Made by a program: the position numbers and the translations under genes. A stretch of 64,000 nt of DNA from Sipunculus nudus (lineage: Eukaryota > Annelida > Sipuncula > Golfingiida > Sipunculidae), in assembly GCA_026874595.1 (NCBI GenBank), contig CM049310.1, positions 15,850,058 to 15,914,057 of the forward strand, given 5' to 3'. This document shows, one piece after another, positions 40,517-52,669 of this stretch (its first letter is position 1; every line of letters starts with the position of its first letter). Under the pieces are notes generated by a model. That model did not search any database, was not told the DNA's origin, and saw nothing but the letters and a program-made list of their open reading frames with translations.

Positions 40517-42040
40517 TTTCAACTTTCGTTTCATGTCAACATATCATATACAAAACCAAAACTCCCTTTCCATGCATGACAAAATTAAACGGTTATTAAG
40601 TTCAATATTTTCAATACAGAGTACAAGTAACATCCAAAATTTAGAGGTCTACATAAAGGTTTTACTTCAGGTTAATTATTATGATCTGTAATCGAGATTA
40701 TTTACATCATTTGTTCATTGCCTTATATCATTTATGATTTAATTCAATTGCCTCAAAGTAATCTTGGCTATAGTCATTGTCCTTTGTTCGTTGACAGTGC
40801 ATTAATCATAATCATTCTAGTAAACATTCTTTATTAACGCCAAAGTCAGTGACTTTTGTGACCTGAAATTGTGTCTTTGTATTGAGTAATGTATTAGATT
40901 CACCTTAGTGTAATGCGGCCATTGGCCATGTGCTATATAGTGTTCTGGGGTTTACACAGAGAGAAACAATTTTAGAACTCAAATACATACAAAAAGGCGC
41001 CGTATGAGGCATCTTGGATGCAAATGATATGGTGTAACATCACAAACAGGGACAATAAACTTATAATATAATGTATAATGGTATTAATAATATACAAAAG
41101 ATTTTCCCGACAGCTCGAAACATTTAACCCAAGATCTTGTAATAAAATATCGAGATCTCGAAATAATATCTCTGTCCTAAATCAGCCGTCTTACATTCAA
41201 ACATGGATAAACAATACAGCTTTCCCGACATCGCACATGATAACAGATAACATTCTCCGACGCGTATTAATATTCCACACACTTAATGAGTAGGGTTTCA
41301 TCGAATGCGGTTATCCTATTCGTCCAATACATCATATCATTACAAACACACATACAAAGCCCAAAAAGTCATATTTACATCTCCTTGACAACTTCCCACC
41401 CTAATAGACCTGCTAAAAAAGGTCTATTAACTTAAAATATTTTGTGACATCCCTGTCACTAATGTTAAAAAATAAGAAACATAATAACAATGTGTAAATA
41501 TGCGCCATTAGCCAGTGTGTGATGGGAGAGAACTTGCCTGCTTTAGGTCAATTAATATGTTGTCACTTAGGCTAATGTATGAAAGTCAGCTACATATTTA
41601 AGTTTAGAACTTTAAATTGGTTTACGGGGCCCTATGAGAACGGAAAACATGTTTAAGCTGATATATACATACAACCCGAGTTCACGATATCAGAAATTTT
41701 ACAAAGGTCACACATGACATTTTATACTAATTTTGAAACCCCGGTGTACATAGTAAACTGTAAGATTCTATAAATGAGCCCTTGGCTTAGGGCCTTTTCT
41801 TAAATATTGTCTTTGAAGTTGAATACAGAAACAAGTTTATTACACTGAAAAAAAGAGTGGCTTTTTCTTAAAGGGTTAGCTGGCCCGTCAAGTTTGTGGT
41901 TTTGAAGTTTTCATGAATATATTTATACGTGTTTTATAAGTGTACGGAGAGATGTATGTTATATATAACGTGTGTATGCTGTTAAAAAGCTAAATCATTC
42001 TGTATGTGCAGTATAAAAACATGAGTTGACCAATAAAGGT
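40517..42040. other. Non-coding, nothing recognised
   Basis: AT-rich sequence beyond the satellite edge; no supported gene. Confidence 0.4.
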
Positions 42041-42174
42041 CGGGTCCAGAGAAGGAGGAGGTTACACCCCTGTTACTTGGATATATTCAAGTGATTTCCT
42101 TCTGAATATTTAAGGTAATATACAGTTTTGAATCTTCCTATGATATTGGCCCAAAAATCTTGAATCCGCCGCTG
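42041..42174 (-). mobile_element. hAT-like terminal remnant
   Basis: Read on the minus strand, 42174 starts CAGCGGCGGATTCAAGATTT, close to the CAGGGGCGGATCCAGGATT terminus at 18702, and runs to a GGACCCGACC-like segment. No second end or transposase was found. Confidence 0.4.
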
Positions 42175-42217
42175 CCTACAATTAAGTCAAATTCCAGCAA
42201 CGTATGATGAAATAGTA

Positions 42218-42280
42218 AAACCAGGGGTGGTTCATCGCTCGGCTTTTGGGAAGACGGTTTCTTGTTCGATCCCCTCCAAC
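42218..42280 (+). repeat. tRNA-derived SINE remnant
   Basis: The head reads GGGGTGGTTCATCGCTCGG and continues into a B box GTTCGATCCCC at 42264-42274. This matches the layout of tRNA-related SINE promoters with a shortened A-box region. There is no cloverleaf, so it is not a working tRNA gene. Right border uncertain. Confidence 0.5.
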
Positions 42281-43702
42281 GTCTGCATATAAACAATTAT
42301 GATCAAACATTAATAAATCATATAATAAAGATCACCTTCCTGACGTTTGGTTACCCTCCATATTCATTCTAAAGTAAATGGATTTATCCCATATTTAAAG
42401 AAAATAATAAGACCTGAAAGCACGATCAGTGTGGTTCCAGCTTATGTGCCTGAATCAAAGCTATTGTAACTATCGACTACCGGGTGTTTCATATAATCGA
42501 TTTTTTAATCATAATATTAGTATATCATAATTGTCATTCATCAACAAATTTGGCATCTGTGTTAAATCTTGCACCAACCAACCCCTTTACATACAAGCAT
42601 GAACTTTTTTTTTTAGAATTGGAGATTATATGTAGACTTTATTGTAGAATTGTCTGGCTATATGATGATTGTCCCCCGCAGATCTATTTAAATAGGGATC
42701 CAGCGATTGTTTGTTCACCCTGTGCCATGTAATCATGAAATAAAAGCCCAGCATAGGTGGCGCCATCTTTAGATTACACCTAACCAGTCGCATTATCAAT
42801 AGCTGAGAGCCATTACTCAGATATTTGATGATAGCCATTATATTGTATTAAATTTTTATTCCTTTGTAAACAGAATTTTGAAAATAATTGAACTCAATAT
42901 TTCTTATTCAATTTCGCTTGCTCTATACAGTGGGTCGTACCATAATATGGAAGCAGAAGCGTCAATATTACCTGGCTTATTTAGGAAAATATGACAATAA
43001 GTCAAACAATAGTTCGACCATTTTTTTACACATTTTATTCTCTTTCCTTATTTAATCATAGCAAAATATGAACACTTTATGACTTACCAGGAAAAGAAGA
43101 GAAAGAAAAGCCACACTTTTGATCAGTAGAAAATAGGTCAAGATAGATTGCGTCACTAAAAGCTTATTTTAGCATATATTTTTACACGAGTCAATAGACC
43201 GGCAAAGTTTCGTGATGGCAACTGAAAAAAAATATCATTTTTCTATGAATTTTCCCTGACCACTTGCAACCCTGATATATATATAAACATACTATATAAT
43301 TATATATTCATCTGCGATATCATGTTTCTTTCTTTTATGTCAATCTATCGATTCCCATAATATTATGAAAATGCTTCCAACCTCACCGCCTAGATGGAAC
43401 CACCTATAGACCACCATGGCCAGAATGGGCAGAATCTCAGCACTTTGATGGAACTGACTCAGATCACAAAGCTGAGCTTAAATAAACATTTGACTGTTTA
43501 TTATTCTCTTTCACCCTCTCATTTCCCTTAAAAATAAATAAAATGATAAAATGTTTAAACGATGTGTCACTCCTCAGACAATGCATTGCCGTGTGAGAGA
43601 GAAACTGCCGATATCTACGTCGGATGGTCATGTAGAAATGATCTGCGGGTATGCAGTCTTTCCTCCGCGGTCACACAGCGCTCTATGAGCAACAGAGCAT
43701 GA
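42281..43702. other. Non-coding, nothing recognised
   Basis: GGTGGCGCCATC at 42758 echoes the palindrome of the 50-kb satellite, but nothing else around it matches. No gene was recognised. Confidence 0.4.
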
Positions 43703-44114
43703 TATGCCAAGGTATGTGATGAATCTGAATCACTACCGTCGGTTTCGCCTCGTCGGCTCATCAGGTGATTGTAGTAAAACTAGTTGCGATATTGGTTTTT
43801 ATCATTTCTTTTTAGCACGGTTGGGTGCCCTTGGACCATGGCGGCAGGTGGAAACAATTTCAGAACGTTTGTTCAAAAGGTTCTTTTGTTTTTAGCTTAT
43901 GATTGCTAGTTTTTCTGCCAAACAAAAATTGCACTGACATGAAGAGGTCATAAATGTGTTTGACTGCTGGATTATACCCAAGGTGACAGCGAAAATTTGT
44001 TGCTTGTCTCAAGCAACGAAGACGAACAAAGTTTCGCTATCTAGTTAACTTCAGTCACCTGATTAGCCGATGAGGCGAAACCGACGATAGTGATCCAGAT
44101 TCATCACATACCTT

Positions 44115-44120
<6 letters not shown>
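43703..44120. mobile_element. 418-bp MITE or foldback element with 80-bp terminal inverted repeats
   Basis: The left arm 43703-43783 and right arm 44041-44120 are inverted copies with about eight mismatches and one gap in 80 bp by eye. Both start TATGC(C/G)AAGGTATGTGAT inward and contain CGTCGGTTTCGCCTC and ATCAGGTGA. The interior (about 257 bp) has no coding potential. The right border runs straight into an AT microsatellite. Superfamily not recognised. Confidence 0.85.

Positions 44121-44179
<59 letters not shown>
44118..44179. repeat. (AT)n microsatellite
   Basis: About 60 bp of AT directly at the end of the 418-bp element. Confidence 0.95.
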
Positions 44180-44183
<4 letters not shown>

Positions 44184-44479
44184 TCCCTTTCTGACCCGCA
44201 AGGATATGAATAAAGTACAGTCCATGCCGACGTTCCACCCACATTCCGGAAGATACTGTTCCACTATTTTTTTTGTTTAATTCATGATTTTTACATGTAG
44301 CTAGATAAAATAATAATACATAATTTAAGCAAATGTGGTACTTTATATTTATAAATAAGGCAGGTGAGTATTGATAAACTAAAAAAAATACAGAAGAATG
44401 GTGTGCCTGAAAAGCTACAAATGCGTTTTCATAGGTTTTTGTTGATAATTAAGATCTAACATTCTAAAAATCTAAAAAA

Positions 44480-45700
44480 AAAATCAGACTTTCAGAAATT
44501 TATTTTCAAAATGGCGTTCAAGACTACGGAAGCGTATTGCTGCCACCTGGTAAAAGAAAAATTATTTTTTATCTCGTACGTACAACATACTATCTCGTAC
44601 GTACGACATACTATCTCGTACGTACGACATACTTTCTCGTACGTACGACATAGTATCTCGTACGTACGACATACTATCTCGTACGTACGACATATTATCT
44701 CGTACGAACGACATACTATCTCGTACGTACGACATACTATCTCGTACGTACGACATAATCTTACGCACCAGATTCACAGAATACACAACAGGCCAACTGA
44801 TATATGTATAAGCAATATATATATGTTAAATAATGCGTGTTCGTACCCTAACTACACAGCATCTTCACCTTGCATACCCTCGGAACACCGTTGAACAGAA
44901 AAAAAATACACATGATTATTTATGTTTTTATTTATTTATACTATAAATTTAAATGCTATTCGATTTATCATTTTTTTCTTTGTGTCTAGGTTTCGGAAAT
45001 ATTTCAAGGAAATGAAATTTATCATATCGTTTTCTGCCAGTCATATACAGAACTTTCATTTTTAAAAAGGTAATTAAATTCTGTTAGCAGTGTATGATGT
45101 TATAATTATGAGCCTGTCATACTATTAATAGGAAAAAAATATTGCCTTTGCCAAATTGAAACAACCTTTTGGAGCAGGAAGGGATCGGACAATAGGTACA
45201 GCTAACAAATAGCCTGATTGTAAGTAATTGAAAATGGATATATGTGAGGTATGTTTCTTATATACCAAAACTGATCTGTATTAGAACTAGATTTATGACA
45301 TAACGCACAGTGTCACTCGCCCTACTGTAATTGGCACGAAGTTCAACTGATGGGATCAAGCACTTCGCTTCATAATATGTGAATCAGGACCCTTTCCTTA
45401 CGGGCATCTCTGTATTACAGACACCTCCTATATATTGACACTCAAGGTTCATATTCTTTTGTAATAATATGTATTTTGTCTCACGTAATCGTGTGTGAGT
45501 AAACATAGTGCACCTTTGTCTGTTTACTATAACAAGGCCGCGTGACCAGAAGCAAGATCTTAGTCTAGCACACGCGACAATTATAAAAAAAGAGAAGAAA
45601 CATGAAAGAAAAAACACCCAGGAAAGCTTGAAAAATATTGATTTGTGAAGTTTAATTTCACGGCCAGCAGGTGGCGTTAGCGCTGTTTGTTTTGCCTTAT
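44480..45700 (+). repeat. Left arm of a large imperfect palindrome
   Basis: About 1.2 kb that recurs in inverted order at 47755-46475. Shared landmarks, outer to inner: TACGGAAGCGTATTGCTGCC, the 21-bp array, TTTAAATGCTATTCGATTTA, AGTCATATACAGAACT, AAATAGCCTGATT, GGGATCAAGCACTTCG, CATGAAAGAA and TGGCGTKAGCGCTGT. The minus-strand ORF of 142 codons at 45812-45384 and its partial counterpart in the other arm share FII-ACAR-RS--WS, which is explained by the DNA repeat; coding is not supported. Confidence 0.88.
44570..44757. repeat. 21-bp palindromic tandem array, nine units
   Basis: The unit TATCTCGTACGTACGACATA plus one base is self-complementary at 18 of 20 positions around TCGTACGTACGA. Because 21 is a multiple of 3, both strands stay open: plus reads a repeating ISYVRHT, minus a repeating SYVRDSM. 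No evidence of a real protein. Confidence 0.95.
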
Positions 45701-45888
45701 TGATCGCGCCCAGGGCAAGTTTTTTTCCCCACTTGTTTACAGGAGAAAGCAAACGAAGAACGAAGTATTTAAAGATACCGTAATAGTTTAAGAGGACTAA
45801 ATTGTATTTCATGTATACCCAAAATACCTGGTTTGTAAAATGTTAATAGGTCCTTTTTTCATTTAAACTCTCTACTATAAAATCGGCT

Positions 45889-46015
<127 letters not shown>

Positions 46016-46101
46016 CATATAACTCTGAAGAAAAACAACACTGTAAATTCACTACAGTCTGTTTCACGGAATGCGACCAGATCATCAGGTGAATGTTGTT
46101 A

Positions 46102-46102
<1 letters not shown>

Positions 46103-46174
<72 letters not shown>

Positions 46175-46176
46175 TT

Positions 46177-46241
<65 letters not shown>
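46103..46241. repeat. (AT)n-(AC)n-(TG)n compound microsatellite in palindrome centre
   Basis: AT to 46161, seven AC units, a short ATTTA break, then about 63 bp of TG. Together with 45889-46014 it gives the spacer a mirror arrangement: AC-AT, about 90 bp of unique DNA, AT-TG. Confidence 0.97.
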
Positions 46242-46245
<4 letters not shown>

Positions 46246-46474
46246 GCTTAAGCCTTGGGATATAATACCAGCGCAGTGTTAGAATGAATCAGCCGGTGGA
46301 TACTATTAATGTCATTAGTAATACATGTAATGTCTATCAGAGGTTCTTGTTTGACCAGATAAAATATCCCGACATGTGCAAGGGACAAAATTAGTTATTG
46401 TCACTTGCGGGGGATTCCTATGCTTATATGGCAAATTTGAAATGGAAATAAAATTTAGAAACGAGACCAATCGT

Positions 46475-47755
46475 TCAGAAACAAGACAAACACAGCGCTC
46501 ACGCCACCTGGTGGTTGTACAGCATAAATTCACAATTCAAGGGTTTTCAAGCTCCTGTAGGTGTTTCTTCTTTCATGTTACTTTTCTTTTTATAATTATC
46601 GCATGTGCGCGACCAAGATCTTTCCTCTGGTCATCCGACCTTCCTTTGTAAACACTTTACAGACACTTCTGTAATACGGAGATGCAAAATAGGAGAGGTT
46701 CATGATTCATATATTATGAAACGAAGTGCTTGATCCCATAAGTTGCACTTCATGCCGTTTACAGAAGTGCGAGTTACACGCACATGTACCGCATACAAGA
46801 TCTTATACCAATCCGCAAATGAGACAAATCTGAGGTGTAGATTTTACCACCACTTCAGCCTGACATATCAGGTTAAGACTTATTTTAGAATTTTTTATTA
46901 TTCTGTCACAGATTAATCGCACTTCCATGAGTGATAGTTTTAATATATATTTTTCATAATTTAGTTCAAAATAAAAATTATACGTACCCCATTAAATGGC
47001 TGTATATGCATTAAATAGTTTAAAAGACCAACTACACGAAGCGTTATGTATAAACCTAGTTCTTAAAAAGTTCAGTTTAGAATATTAGAAACCTACCCAA
47101 CAAATACCTAATCTCAGTTACTTTAAATCAGGCTATTTGGGAGCTGTACCTCTTGTCCAAACCCTACTTTCTCCAAAAAGTAGTTTCCGTTTGGCAAAGA
47201 CAAGATTTGTTTCTTATTAACATTATGACAGGCTCACTATTATTACATCATATACAGATAACATTATTTACTCACATGTCTAAAAATGGGAGTTCTGTAT
47301 ATGACTGTAAGACAACGAAATATTACAGAAACCTGGACACACACAAAAGAATTGTAAATCGAATAGCATTTAAATATATACTATAAATAAATAGATATAT
47401 GTGAGTGTGTGTGTTAGTTTCAACGGTGGTCCAGCGGTTTGCAAGGAAGTGGAGATGTTGTATATATAGTTAATGTGAAAACTTACATTATTTAACATAT
47501 ACATATTGCTCATACATATATCTGTTGGTATGTTGTCTAGTCTATGAATCAGATCCGTAAGATTTATCATGTCGTACGTACGAGATAGTATGTCGTACGT
47601 ACGAGATAGTATGTCGTACGTACGAGATAATATGTCGTACGTACGAGATAGTATGTCGTACGTACGAGATAAATAATTTATTTTTCTTTTACCAGGTGGC
47701 AGCAATACGCTTCCGTACAAGACAGCCGACGAAACCATAAAATTATTAATCTGAT
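46475..47755 (-). repeat. Right arm of the large palindrome
   Basis: Reverse-complement counterpart of 44480-45700, collinear over its whole length with many substitutions and indels. The inner border is where homology stops, just after the shared GAGCGCTGTGTTTGTC-like segment. No intact ORF. Confidence 0.88.
47569..47671. repeat. 21-bp palindromic tandem array, five units (inverted copy)
   Basis: ATGTCGTACGTACGAGATAGT units, the reverse complement of the array at 44570, with five copies instead of nine. Confidence 0.95.
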
Positions 47756-48539
47756 TAATTGTTAAATCATAAAAGAAAATAGTTAAAATTCTTTGTCCCG
47801 TTTATGCAAGAAATTGGTGCATCTCCTGAAAATGTTCTGAAGATGATACATACCAAGTGCTTATCTGTCCATTGTAGCTGTAGAGGTTCTGTACCTCCAT
47901 GTCAAAGCGTTAATCTCCGCTTAAAATGTATATAGTAAATACATACAGGGACTTCAATGTATTTCAGAGATGACTCCAATCGTGGATTCAATCTTGATTA
48001 CTCAATGATACTTAGGCTTAATATATTAAATCATGGAGTCGTCTATATTAAGGCAACATGAGTAGTCAATTTGTCACTTTTCAGAATATCGGCAGCCATG
48101 TTGGATATCATGTTAGATATTTAGAACACCTGAATACTCAATGATACTTAGATAATCTCTCATATTAAGCGAATGAACTGAGACAAGCATCAAACATACA
48201 TGATGAAAATGAAGTAAAAAAAATATTTTAGCTATGGTAGTGTATAAATCATTCGATGGTCATTTATTTTACAAGCTCACTCAAACTCTACTCACTAGCA
48301 TTGGCAACAAAGTCGAGTGTGCTGCATGAATCACGTGATAGAGGACACAGCGATACAGTGCCTTAGTGCATTTCTGGACTTCTTTCCCTATATTTCATGT
48401 TTATTTATTTGTATAGCAAATGTGTTTCAGCCAAAATAGAACAAATCCCATTCTATTCATTGTAGCATTCGAGGACATAAACCACTGAAAATGTGGGGCA
48501 GGCACAGTTCTTTGCTCAGCCGTCCGTCCGGTAACAGGG
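47756..48539. other. Non-coding, nothing recognised
   Basis: AT-rich sequence between two repeat blocks. Confidence 0.4.
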
Positions 48540-49800
48540 AAAAAATCGTAACCTCTGGACCTAGAAACTTCTAAATGAGAACCTATGGAGGTCCATAAAA
48601 AAATCTACTTAGAAACCTGAAATCAGGTCACTGTGACCTATATCCTCTGAGCTATGAGGCTCAAAAATAACCCGCAGAATAACTAAAATATTTGGTACAA
48701 AAGCTTCATTATCTCAATAACTAATGCATTGATTGCCATAATTCTTTCCATTCATATTAATAGTTTTCATCAATTCCTGAAGACTGGTGGCGCCAACTCT
48801 ATTTTTTTCTAATTTTTACGCATTTTTTTTTCTCTATTTTTGAGACCTTCAAATAAAGCAGCCCGACGATGACAAGGCACAAGCCGTAACCGTTAGACCT
48901 AGAAATTTTAATTGTACATCCATGGAGATCCAAGGCAAATCTCCCCGGAAACCTGAAATTAGGCCATGGGGACCTATATTCTGCGAGTTTCTGGCCGAAA
49001 ACATGATTTTTAGCAACCAGAGAGTCAGACGGGGCACAAATTGTATCTCTTTGGCCTACAATCTCCTGATCTGACATTCAGGGTGGTAGTGGATAAAATT
49101 CCTTGGAAATATGAAATTAGGTCACTGTGACCTATATTCTGTGAGCTTTAGGAAAAAAACATGTCAGATGTGCACAAACTAAATCCTTTAGCTCTAGAAT
49201 CTTCTCATGTATTATCCAGGGAAGTCTTTGAGCAAATTCTCTCAGAAACCTGAAATTAGGTCATGATGACCTATATTTTGCGAGCGATTTGAACAATCAG
49301 AAAGTCAGGACACAAATTGTAACTGTTATGCTAAGAATCCTATAACACAACAAACATCCAAGGTGGTTCTGGCCAAAAGTCATGATGACCTATATTCTGC
49401 AAGCAACTTGCCAAACATATGCTTATGAGCACCCAGACAGTCAGGCATGGCACCAAACATTACTGTTGGACCTAGAACCTTCTAATAAGATATCCAGGGA
49501 GATCCTTGGTAAGTCTCCTTTGAATCCTGAAATTTGTTCACTGCGACATATATTCGCTGAGCTATGAGCAGAAAACTTAATTTTGAGCACCCAGATAGCC
49601 AGACAGGTCACAAATCTTAACTGTTGGCTCTAGAAATGTATTTTTTAATATAAAGGGAGATCACTGTAATGTCTCCTTTCACATCCAAAATAAAGTCAAT
49701 GTGACATATATTCTGGGAGCTGTGTGAAACAAATATGATTTGAGTACCCTTTAAGTCGGAACGACACAAGTCATAGCACTTCGATGCAGAAACTTTTTAC
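48540..49800 (+). repeat. Degenerate tandem repeat (about 150 bp) carrying AGGTCAnnnTGACCT palindromes
   Basis: Words GGACCTAGAA, CCAGGGAGATCC, AAACCTGAAATTAGGTCA and TGACCTATATTCTG-GAGC recur every 140-160 bp over about nine units. Perfect palindromes lie at 48625-48639, 49119-49133 and 49258-49272, with one-change or decayed versions at 48960-48974 and 49377-49391. ORFs crossing it are not supported. Confidence 0.8.
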
Positions 49801-49982
49801 TAAGTATATGAGGAGTTCCTAGTAAAATATTCTTGCTGTTACCTTTTTTCTAAGGACTTTTGGCAAAAGAAAACATAATTTTGAGCACTATGGAAGTCAT
49901 TATTCCCATTGTTCAATGTCCTTAAGAAATATTTTTTACCAGATCATAACATCAATAACTGTATTTTTATTATTTTTTTGCG

Positions 49983-51354
49983 TGTATCCGCAAAAATCAG
50001 AGTGGGACGGGTGAAGTGAGGCATGGATTAAGTGGCAGGGGGAAATAAGGGAAGATGTGTTGCATTTTAGCATGGATGTCTGCCATGTAAACATGATTGT
50101 AGGTGGCGCCACCTGATATTTGAAAGAGAAAACTATTAAAGATGTCTACATATGCCAAATTTCATTTGGATAAGTCAAACCACTGCAGAGATATGAGTGA
50201 TTTTTACACTAGCGGTTGAACCGATGGACACCATGCAAAAATGGTTGTAACTTGGGCCATCAAATTTGTATAGGTTTATTTGTATAAGATCTATACTCAT
50301 GCAAAATATCAGGCTGATAAGTCAAACCGGTCCTGAGATATTAGCATGGATGTCTGCAGCCGAAATGTGTATGGAGGTGGCGCCACCTGACTAAAAATCC
50401 AGAAAGCGAACCAAGATATATACATATGCAGAATTTTAGGCAGAAAAGTCAAACCACTGCTGAGATATGAGTAATTTTATCCCGCGGCAGACAAACAGAA
50501 GAACGCTGTGCAAAAATGGTTGCAGGTGGCGCCACCAGTTTTGTGTATGATAAAGAGCTATGTGAGATCTGTATGCAGGCAAAATTTCAGGCCAATACGT
50601 CTTACCAGTCCTGAGCTATTACCATGGATGTCTGCAGCGTGAACATTAATGTAGGTGGCGCCACATATCACAAAATCGGTAAAGCTTTCCAAGATGTAAA
50701 TACATGTAAACATTTTTAGGCAAATAAATCAAACCACTGCCAAGATATGTGATTTTATCCAACGGCAGACAAACAAACGGACGCTCTCCGCAAAAATGGT
50801 AGTAGGTGACGCCACCAGTTTTGCGTATGAGAGCTATGTGAGATTATACATATTCAAAATTTTAGGAGGATAATTCAAACCAATCGTGAGATATTAGCCT
50901 GGATGTCTGCAGCCTGAACGTGAATGTAGATGGCGCCATTTGTCATAAAATCAAGAAAGCTACACAGAATGTATACACATGCACCTTTTCAGGTGGATAA
51001 GTAAAACCACTGCAGAGATATGAGTGATTTTAACCAAAGGCAAATGAATAGATGGACACTGTGCAAAAATAGTTGCAGCTGGCGCCCCTATTTTGTGTAT
51101 GTTATAAAGCTATATTCATGCATAATTTAAGCCCGATTGTTCAAACAAGTCTGAAGACTAGATTATGGGCTGAAACAGACGCACATATGGACGCACTGCA
51201 GAGAGGAAAGGTCAGAGGTGACCCGATAATTTTGTCAAGTTTCGTTAAAATCTGTCAAGTGGTCTCAGAGTTCTATTCCGGAAGCGAACGCGGCGGCGTC
51301 GGCGGAACCCGGTCAAAAACATAATATCAGCAAAACTTTGTTTTTGCGGATACA
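49983..51354. mobile_element. TIR-bounded element filled with a dimeric 275-bp satellite
   Basis: TGTATCCGCAAAAA (49983-49996) is matched in perfect inversion by TTTTTGCGGATACA (51341-51354). Between them, a unit starting near GCATGGATGTCTGC repeats at about 50070, 50344, 50622 and 50896. Each 275-bp unit is two related halves of about 137 bp, and each half normally carries GGTGGCGCCACC. The last 170 bp before the right TIR (GGAAGCGAACGCGGCGGCG) is not repetitive. No transposase is present, so it is non-autonomous. Confidence 0.82.
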
Positions 51355-51779
51355 ATTAATACATGCATCACCTGTAAACGTATCAAATGCAGGAGAGCGT
51401 CATGATCCATGGGTCAATTGTTAAATTTGGTTATGCATGTCTGATGGCTGTTTGGAGGTATCTTGTAGAAATGCTTACACTTACAACTTAACAGCAAAAA
51501 CCTTTAATTAATACACCAATGCTGACACTGGGCTCCTACAGAATTTTATAGGAATTGAGATAAACAAGGCCTACAGGCCTAATGCGAACAGTTCAATTGG
51601 ATATTCATCTGGTAAAATGGGATATATATCAAGTATGATGCTTTCATGATATCATGCTTGACCATTATTAGAAAAGTACTTGATTACTTTTCAAGAACAT
51701 GTGTTACGCGTACATATACAAAGCAAAAACATTAAACATATTGAAACCGAGTACAAAAACCAATTACACAAAGGTCACT
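51355..51779. other. Non-coding, nothing recognised
   Basis: AT-rich spacer between two related satellite blocks. Confidence 0.4.
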
Positions 51780-52080
51780 CCTGAAATACTGGCATGGATG
51801 TGCCCAATACAAAAATGATTGAGCTTTGCGCATAGATGCAGGAAAAACAAAAACAATTGTAGGTGCGCGGCAACAAGACTTGTATAGAACGAAACTGTCC
51901 GAGATTTGTGGACATGCACATTTTCAAGCTGATATATCAAATCCCTCCTGAGAAATAAGCAGGAAAATAAACTGTGCAAAAATCATTGTAGGTGACAACA
52001 CCAGTCTTATGTATGAGAAAGCCATCAAAGATATATGGATGTCAAAATTTCATGCCGATAAATCAAACTTCTCTTGAGTT
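51780..52080. repeat. Diverged copy of the 137-bp satellite unit
   Basis: GCATGGATGT, ATTGTAGGTG, CTGATATATCAAA or CCGATAAATCAAA, CTCCTGAGA and GTGCAAAAATC follow the order of the 50-kb units, but the GGCGCC palindromes have decayed to GTGCGCGG and GTGACAACACC. Confidence 0.7.
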
Positions 52081-52228
52081 GGGTTCACTAAGCTGACCAA
52101 GCTCAGCCGAGGAAGGCAGTTGCCCAGTAACTTTATGGTGGCCAGGTGCCAGCTGTAGCTACTGCACACAGTAAACTCTTGACTTATACCTGGCTGCACT
52201 GACTGAACTTTTGCCTAATCTGACAGAG

Positions 52229-52325
52229 TTGGCAATCTGCCAAAGCTATAAATAGATACAGACTTAATAGTTGGCAGTCTGCCAAGCTATTTATAGATAC
52301 AAACAAAATCTTGGCATATTGCCAA
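52229..52325. repeat. Three NFI-type TTGGC(N5)GCCAA palindromes in tandem
   Basis: Perfect matches at 52229-52243, 52271-52285 and 52311-52325, within a repeat of about 41 bp that also carries AGCTATWWATAGATACA. The centres are 42 and 40 bp apart. Confidence 0.85.
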
Positions 52326-52669
52326 ATCTGTTATACATATTGTAAGACTTTGGTTATTATTTTCATGCTGACATATTCATAAAATTCTTTTCATCAAAAA
52401 TGTTTAGAATAATAACAGATCAAAGCACAATCAGAATACATGTATATTTTATTTAAAGATTTATCCTACACATAAGTTGGTTATGGACACAAATGATTTA
52501 TGTTGCCTGTACAGCTCTGCTTATATACCCACAGAGCTCAGTATGTTACTACAATAAATCTACAAGCAATTTTTACCAAAGTATCTCAGGGTCCTTTCTT
52601 TGTTGAAGGTCCAATAATTCAGCCAAAAAAATGAGTAATACTGAAATAAGGCCAACTAAGAAGTAAAAA

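Noticed and set aside
44511-44894. 127-codon ORF with an ISYVRHT heptad repeat, and a 74-codon ORF on the other strand
   Set aside because: The open frames follow from a 21-bp repeat without stops. The inverted copy keeps only the repeat part, and the flanking reading frames are not conserved.
45384-45812. 142-codon minus-strand ORF, the longest in the window
   Set aside because: It lies in the palindrome arm, the counterpart arm has stops and shifts, and there is no recognisable domain.
51073-51324. 83-codon plus ORF ending GSERGGVGGTRSKT
   Set aside because: It spans the satellite and right end of the TIR element; no domain, and the reading frame is explained by the element's GC-rich tail.
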